This document shows positions 6,993 to 9,168 of a stretch of 9,168 nt of DNA, piece by piece. The translations under genes and the position numbers were made by a program. The notes beneath the pieces were generated by a model. That model saw only the letters and a list, made by a program, of their open reading frames with translations, was not told the DNA's origin and made no database searches. How positions within the stretch are numbered: the first letter of the stretch is position 1; each line of letters opens with the position of its first letter. This stretch comes from RGIG1828 sp045536915. Its GTDB lineage: Bacteria; Bacillota; Clostridia; UMGS1810. Where the stretch lies: positions 1 to 9,168 of the forward strand of contig JAZSOL010000176.1 in assembly GCA_045536915.1 (NCBI GenBank), in the 5' to 3' direction.

Positions 6993-7038
6993 GCATTTGT
7001 GTGCCGTAGGGTCGATTCACGAATCGACCACAATGTGC
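6993..7038. repeat. Second intergenic palindrome (GGTCGATTC/GAATCGACC)
   Basis: The core 7010-7029 is a perfect palindrome: GGTCGATTC, two-base loop AC, GAATCGACC. Outer sequence continues the symmetry imperfectly, with GCATTTGTG at 6993-7001 facing CACAATGTGC at 7029-7038. It begins with GTAGGG like the neighbouring repeat and lies only 12 bp from it. It probably belongs to a related dispersed family inserted at the same site. Confidence 0.65.
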
Positions 7039-7242
7039 AAAACTATGCAACCTGTTTATTCGATTGTTAAACACCCCGATAAACCTGCTAAGAAAAGTCA
7101 AGATTTTTTTTGAAAAAATTTTTCTAAGTTAAAAAGTTAAAAAAGTGCATAGCAAACAGAGATAGCTAAAAGACTATCTCAAAAATGAATATTACAAATT
7201 AAAAATATCTGTCAGTATCAAAATTTACCAAGGAGACCAACT
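7039..7242 (+). other. AT-rich leader of the esterase gene, no clear promoter
   Basis: No gene is seen here. The stretch has homopolymer A/T runs (about 7103-7125) and a perfect 7-bp hairpin, GAGATAG (7159-7165) with CTATCTC (7174-7180) around an 8-nt loop, roughly 60 bp before the start codon. I found no good -35/-10 pair; only poor matches occur. The hairpin might be an operator or leader structure, but its function is not supported by anything else. Confidence 0.4.
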
Positions 7243-8337
7243 ATGTTAGATAAAATAATAAACGAACGACAAATTCCTGACCTTCAGGAATTTTTAGATA
7301 AATCCAACATTAAGAGCAATGAAGCCGGAAGAAGACTTATTCTCGACCTTCTTCTCAGGGAAGAATACGGATATCTTCCGCCGTTGCCGGATAGTATAAG
7401 CTATGAAATTGCAGAAGAAAATAATGATTGGTTTGCCGGAAAAGCAAGCTATATTGTGTTTAAATTAACAGCTCATTTCGAAGAAAACAGCTTCACTTTC
7501 CCTGTAAGATTTGTTCGTCATAACGGCAATGACAAAAGACCGGTGTTTGTTCATATAAACTTCAGACCGGAAGTACCCGACAGATATCAGCCTACAGAGG
7601 AAATAATTGATAATGGTTATGATGTAATTTCGTTTTGCTATAACGAAGTCACTATGGATAATGGAGATTTTACCAACGGTCTTGCAGGTGTTGTGTTTGA
7701 AAACGGCAAGCGTCAGAGCCGTGATTGCGGTAAAATTGCAATGTGGTCATGGGCGGCATCAAGGGTAATTGACCTTTTATATGAGCTTGACGCTACCGAT
7801 AACGAACAGATATATGTTACCGGACATTCCCGCCTCGGAAAAACGGCACTCCTGACAGCTGCTCTTGATGAAAGAGTAAGAGCTGTGTTTGTTAATAACT
7901 CCGGTTGTTGCGGTGATGCCATATCAAGAGGAAAAAAAGGCGAAAGAATAAAAGATATCACATCTTCCGAAAGATTTTGGTATTGGTTTACCAATGATTT
8001 TTCAAAGTATGCCGATAACGAAGATAAATTGCCTTTTGATCAGCATTTTCTTGTTGCCGCAGTTGCTCCAAGGCTTGTTCACATATGTACTGCAAAGCTC
8101 GATACATGGGCCGATCCTCAAAGTCAGTATCTTTCCTGTATGCTTGCATCCGGGATGTGGCAGAATTTTAATAAAACAGGATTTATTGGTCCAAATGAAC
8201 TTCCTGAAAATGAATGTACATATTTTGAAGGTTCAGTAGGATACAACCTCAGAAATGGGACTCACTCTCAAAGCAGAGATGATTGGAACAAGTATTTTGA
8301 ATTTTTGAAAATAAAAAGAGCAAACGGAGAAATATGA
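7243..8337 (+). CDS. CE15-like alpha/beta-hydrolase (glucuronoyl-esterase family), cytoplasmic
   Basis: This 364-residue alpha/beta-hydrolase resembles carbohydrate esterase family 15, which cleaves esters of glucuronate; many bacterial relatives are annotated as acetylxylan or glucuronoyl esterases. The nucleophile elbow is GHSRLGK at 194-200, giving Ser196 followed by the family-typical Arg and Lys. APRLVHICTAKLDTWADP (275-292) supplies the likely acid Asp287, and GTHSQSRDDW (339-348) the likely His341. At the position where classical CE15 enzymes carry Glu, just before SGCCG, there is Asn219, so the acid is probably Asp287 (inference). There is no signal peptide or membrane segment, so it should act in the cytoplasm, presumably on imported oligosaccharides or another small ester. 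The ribosome binding site is AAGGAGA (7230-7236), six bases before ATG. The stop codon overlaps the start of the next gene. The fold is certain; the substrate is not. Confidence 0.78.
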   Translation: MLDKIINERQIPDLQEFLDKSNIKSNEAGRRLILDLLLREEYGYLPPLPDSISYEIAEENNDWFAGKASYIVFKLTAHFEENSFTFPVRFVRHNGNDKRPVFVHINFRPEVPDRYQPTEEIIDNGYDVISFCYNEVTMDNGDFTNGLAGVVFENGKRQSRDCGKIAMWSWAASRVIDLLYELDATDNEQIYVTGHSRLGKTALLTAALDERVRAVFVNNSGCCGDAISRGKKGERIKDITSSERFWYWFTNDFSKYADNEDKLPFDQHFLVAAVAPRLVHICTAKLDTWADPQSQYLSCMLASGMWQNFNKTGFIGPNELPENECTYFEGSVGYNLRNGTHSQSRDDWNKYFEFLKIKRANGEI

Positions 8338-8801
8338 TGAAAGTTAGAAAATTATTAATGGACGAAACAGACTTTCTTGAAAATCTACACAACCATAAGA
8401 ACTTTGCTCATTATAAAAAGAAAGTTGAAGACCGCATATTCAGATGTGTGGCAGATGTATATATTCTCGAAACAGATGATAAAATAATAGGGGAGATAAC
8501 AGTTCACTACGGTGAAAAATCTCCACTCGAAACCATTTCGGGAAAAAGAGTATATTTTTCAGCGTTCAGAATTCTTCCTGAATACCGTGGAAACGGATAT
8601 GGTAAAAAGTTTTTGAATGAAGTTATGTCTTTGCTTAAGTGTGAGGGATACTCGGAATTTACCATAGGAGTTGAAGAAACCAACGAAAAAGCGGCTCATA
8701 TCTATGAAATTCTTGGATTCAACAAAGTTATAGCCCATTTGAGTGAAATATACGAGGGCGACTATTATGAATATAAACTTTTGTTAAATGACAGCAAGTG
8801 A
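8337..8801 (+). CDS. GNAT-family N-acetyltransferase
   Basis: This is a 154-residue single-domain GNAT enzyme, expected to move an acetyl group from acetyl-CoA to an amine. The central strand and acetyl-CoA loop are clear: FRILPEYRGNGYGKKFL, whose RGNGYG is the Q/RxxGxG/A pyrophosphate-binding motif. NEKAAHIYEILGFNKV near the end is the usual motif B (NxxAxxxYexlGF). The upstream gene ends in ATGATGA, offering two starts: ATG 8334 is 3 bases after GGAGA (8326-8330), while ATG 8337 is 6 bases after it, so I prefer 8337. Either choice overlaps the esterase stop, implying translational coupling. No strong terminator follows. The acceptor cannot be predicted, and pairing with an esterase does not by itself show a shared pathway. 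Confidence 0.85.
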   Translation: MKVRKLLMDETDFLENLHNHKNFAHYKKKVEDRIFRCVADVYILETDDKIIGEITVHYGEKSPLETISGKRVYFSAFRILPEYRGNGYGKKFLNEVMSLLKCEGYSEFTIGVEETNEKAAHIYEILGFNKVIAHLSEIYEGDYYEYKLLLNDSK

Positions 8802-8859
8802 ATTAGGAAAAATATACAATTTAATTTTGTTATGTAAAAATATTTCAGATTTATTATTA

Positions 8860-8888
8860 TTGACATATTTTAGGGAAATATGTATAAT
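8860..8888 (+). promoter_or_regulatory. Consensus sigma-A promoter of the aldolase gene
   Basis: TTGACA (8860-8865) and TATAAT (8883-8888) match consensus perfectly with a 17-bp spacer, as expected for a highly expressed glycolytic gene. Transcription would start near 8895, giving a short leader. An ATG at 8880, in frame with the aldolase, overlaps the -10 region and cannot be its start. Confidence 0.9.
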
Positions 8889-8921
8889 AAATATATCTTA
8901 AACAATTTGGAGGAATTTATA

Positions 8922-9128
8922 ATGTTAGTATCAGCCAAAGAAATGCTTGAAAAGGCAAAGGCAGGCAAATATGCTGTCGGTCAGTTCAACAACAACAACC
9001 TCGAATGGGCTAAATCCATTCTCCTTACCGCTCAGGAGCTTAATTCTCCCGTAATCCTCGGTGTTTCCGAAGGTGCAGGAAAATATATGTGCGGTTACAC
9101 AACTATCGTTGGTATGGTAAATGGTATG
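8922..9128 (+). CDS. fba: Fructose-1,6-bisphosphate aldolase class II, N-terminal fragment
   Basis: These 69 codons are the beginning of a class II (zinc-dependent) fructose-bisphosphate aldolase, the glycolytic enzyme that interconverts fructose 1,6-bisphosphate with dihydroxyacetone phosphate and glyceraldehyde 3-phosphate. The N-terminus is highly characteristic: LVSAKEMLEKAKAGKYAVGQ, then the NNLEW segment and SPVILGVSEGAGKYM. The full enzyme is about 280-310 residues, so the zinc ligands and most of the active site are missing. The start is ATG 8922, with GGAGG at 8909-8913 eight bases before it. The genomic reading ends at Met69; the following codons (KSEAKRS and TAG) come from adapter sequence. 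The gene is therefore cut by the contig end, not mutated in the organism. Confidence 0.9.
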
Positions 9129-9168
9129 AAGTCGGAGGCCAAGCGGTCTTAGGAAGACAAACCAAATG
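9129..9168 (+). other. Sequencing-adapter contamination (MGI/BGI type) at the contig end
   Basis: Bases 9129-9160 begin AAGTCGGAGGCC and end AGGAAGACAA. Over all 32 positions they agree with the MGI/BGISEQ read adapter as I remember it. The last eight bases (9161-9168) fall where the sample barcode follows this adapter. The aldolase alignment breaks exactly at 9128/9129, and composition changes there. This is not genomic DNA. Confidence 0.93.

Noticed and set aside
6874..7101. A 75-codon minus-strand frame across the intergenic gap
   Set aside because: It runs through both palindromic repeats, has no ribosome binding site, and its Arg/His-rich translation comes from the repeat arms.
8880..8921. 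Upstream ATG adding 14 residues to the aldolase
   Set aside because: It overlaps the -10 box, upstream of the expected transcription start; ATG 8922 has GGAGG at the right spacing and matches the family N-terminus.

Overview
The window is AT-rich. It has consensus sigma-A promoters (TTGACA, 17 bp, TATAAT) and strong GGAGG ribosome binding sites. It also carries a DivIVA-family protein, a class II fructose-bisphosphate aldolase of clostridial type, and palindromic intergenic repeats of the kind common in gut Clostridia. I read it as an uncultured or gut-associated member of the Clostridia (Oscillospirales-like); the exact taxon cannot be settled by eye. The right end (9129-9168) is not genomic. 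It matches, from memory, the MGI/BGI sequencing adapter followed by eight bases in the barcode position, so the window ends at a contig end.

Layout. Bases 1-450 are non-coding: a roughly 250-bp nested palindromic repeat (86-334), then a consensus promoter (346-374) and a short leader. This promoter drives a probable three-gene operon: a DivIVA-like coiled-coil protein (451-993), a membrane EAL phosphodiesterase with a degenerate GGDEF domain and a shortened solute-binding-like sensor (1048-2949), and a membrane diguanylate cyclase with Cache-like, GAF-like and GGDEF domains plus a C-terminal domain (2964-5270). Bases 5271-5540 hold no complete gene, only an open frame without a start codon (5300-5488). 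A uridine-kinase-like P-loop kinase (5541-6098) and a HAD phosphatase/phosphoglucomutase-like gene on the minus strand (6120-6758) converge on one bidirectional terminator. Bases 6759-7242 hold the minus-strand promoter, two hairpin repeats and an AT-rich leader. A cytoplasmic CE15-like esterase (7243-8337) is translationally coupled to a GNAT acetyltransferase (8337-8801). A consensus promoter (8860-8888) then drives the fructose-bisphosphate aldolase gene, cut after 69 codons by the contig end.

How the genes work together. The clearest system is the first operon. Enzymes predicted to make and to break cyclic di-GMP, each with its own extracytoplasmic sensor, are encoded with a DivIVA-like protein. 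DivIVA proteins mark cell poles and division sites, so a localised c-di-GMP module is plausible but is inference. The remaining genes look like ordinary metabolic genes: nucleoside or small-molecule phosphorylation, sugar-phosphate handling, uronate ester cleavage and glycolysis. I found no transposase, CRISPR array, phage gene, tRNA or rRNA. The most certain unusual observation is the adapter at the right end, which creates a false aldolase C-terminus and stop codon.
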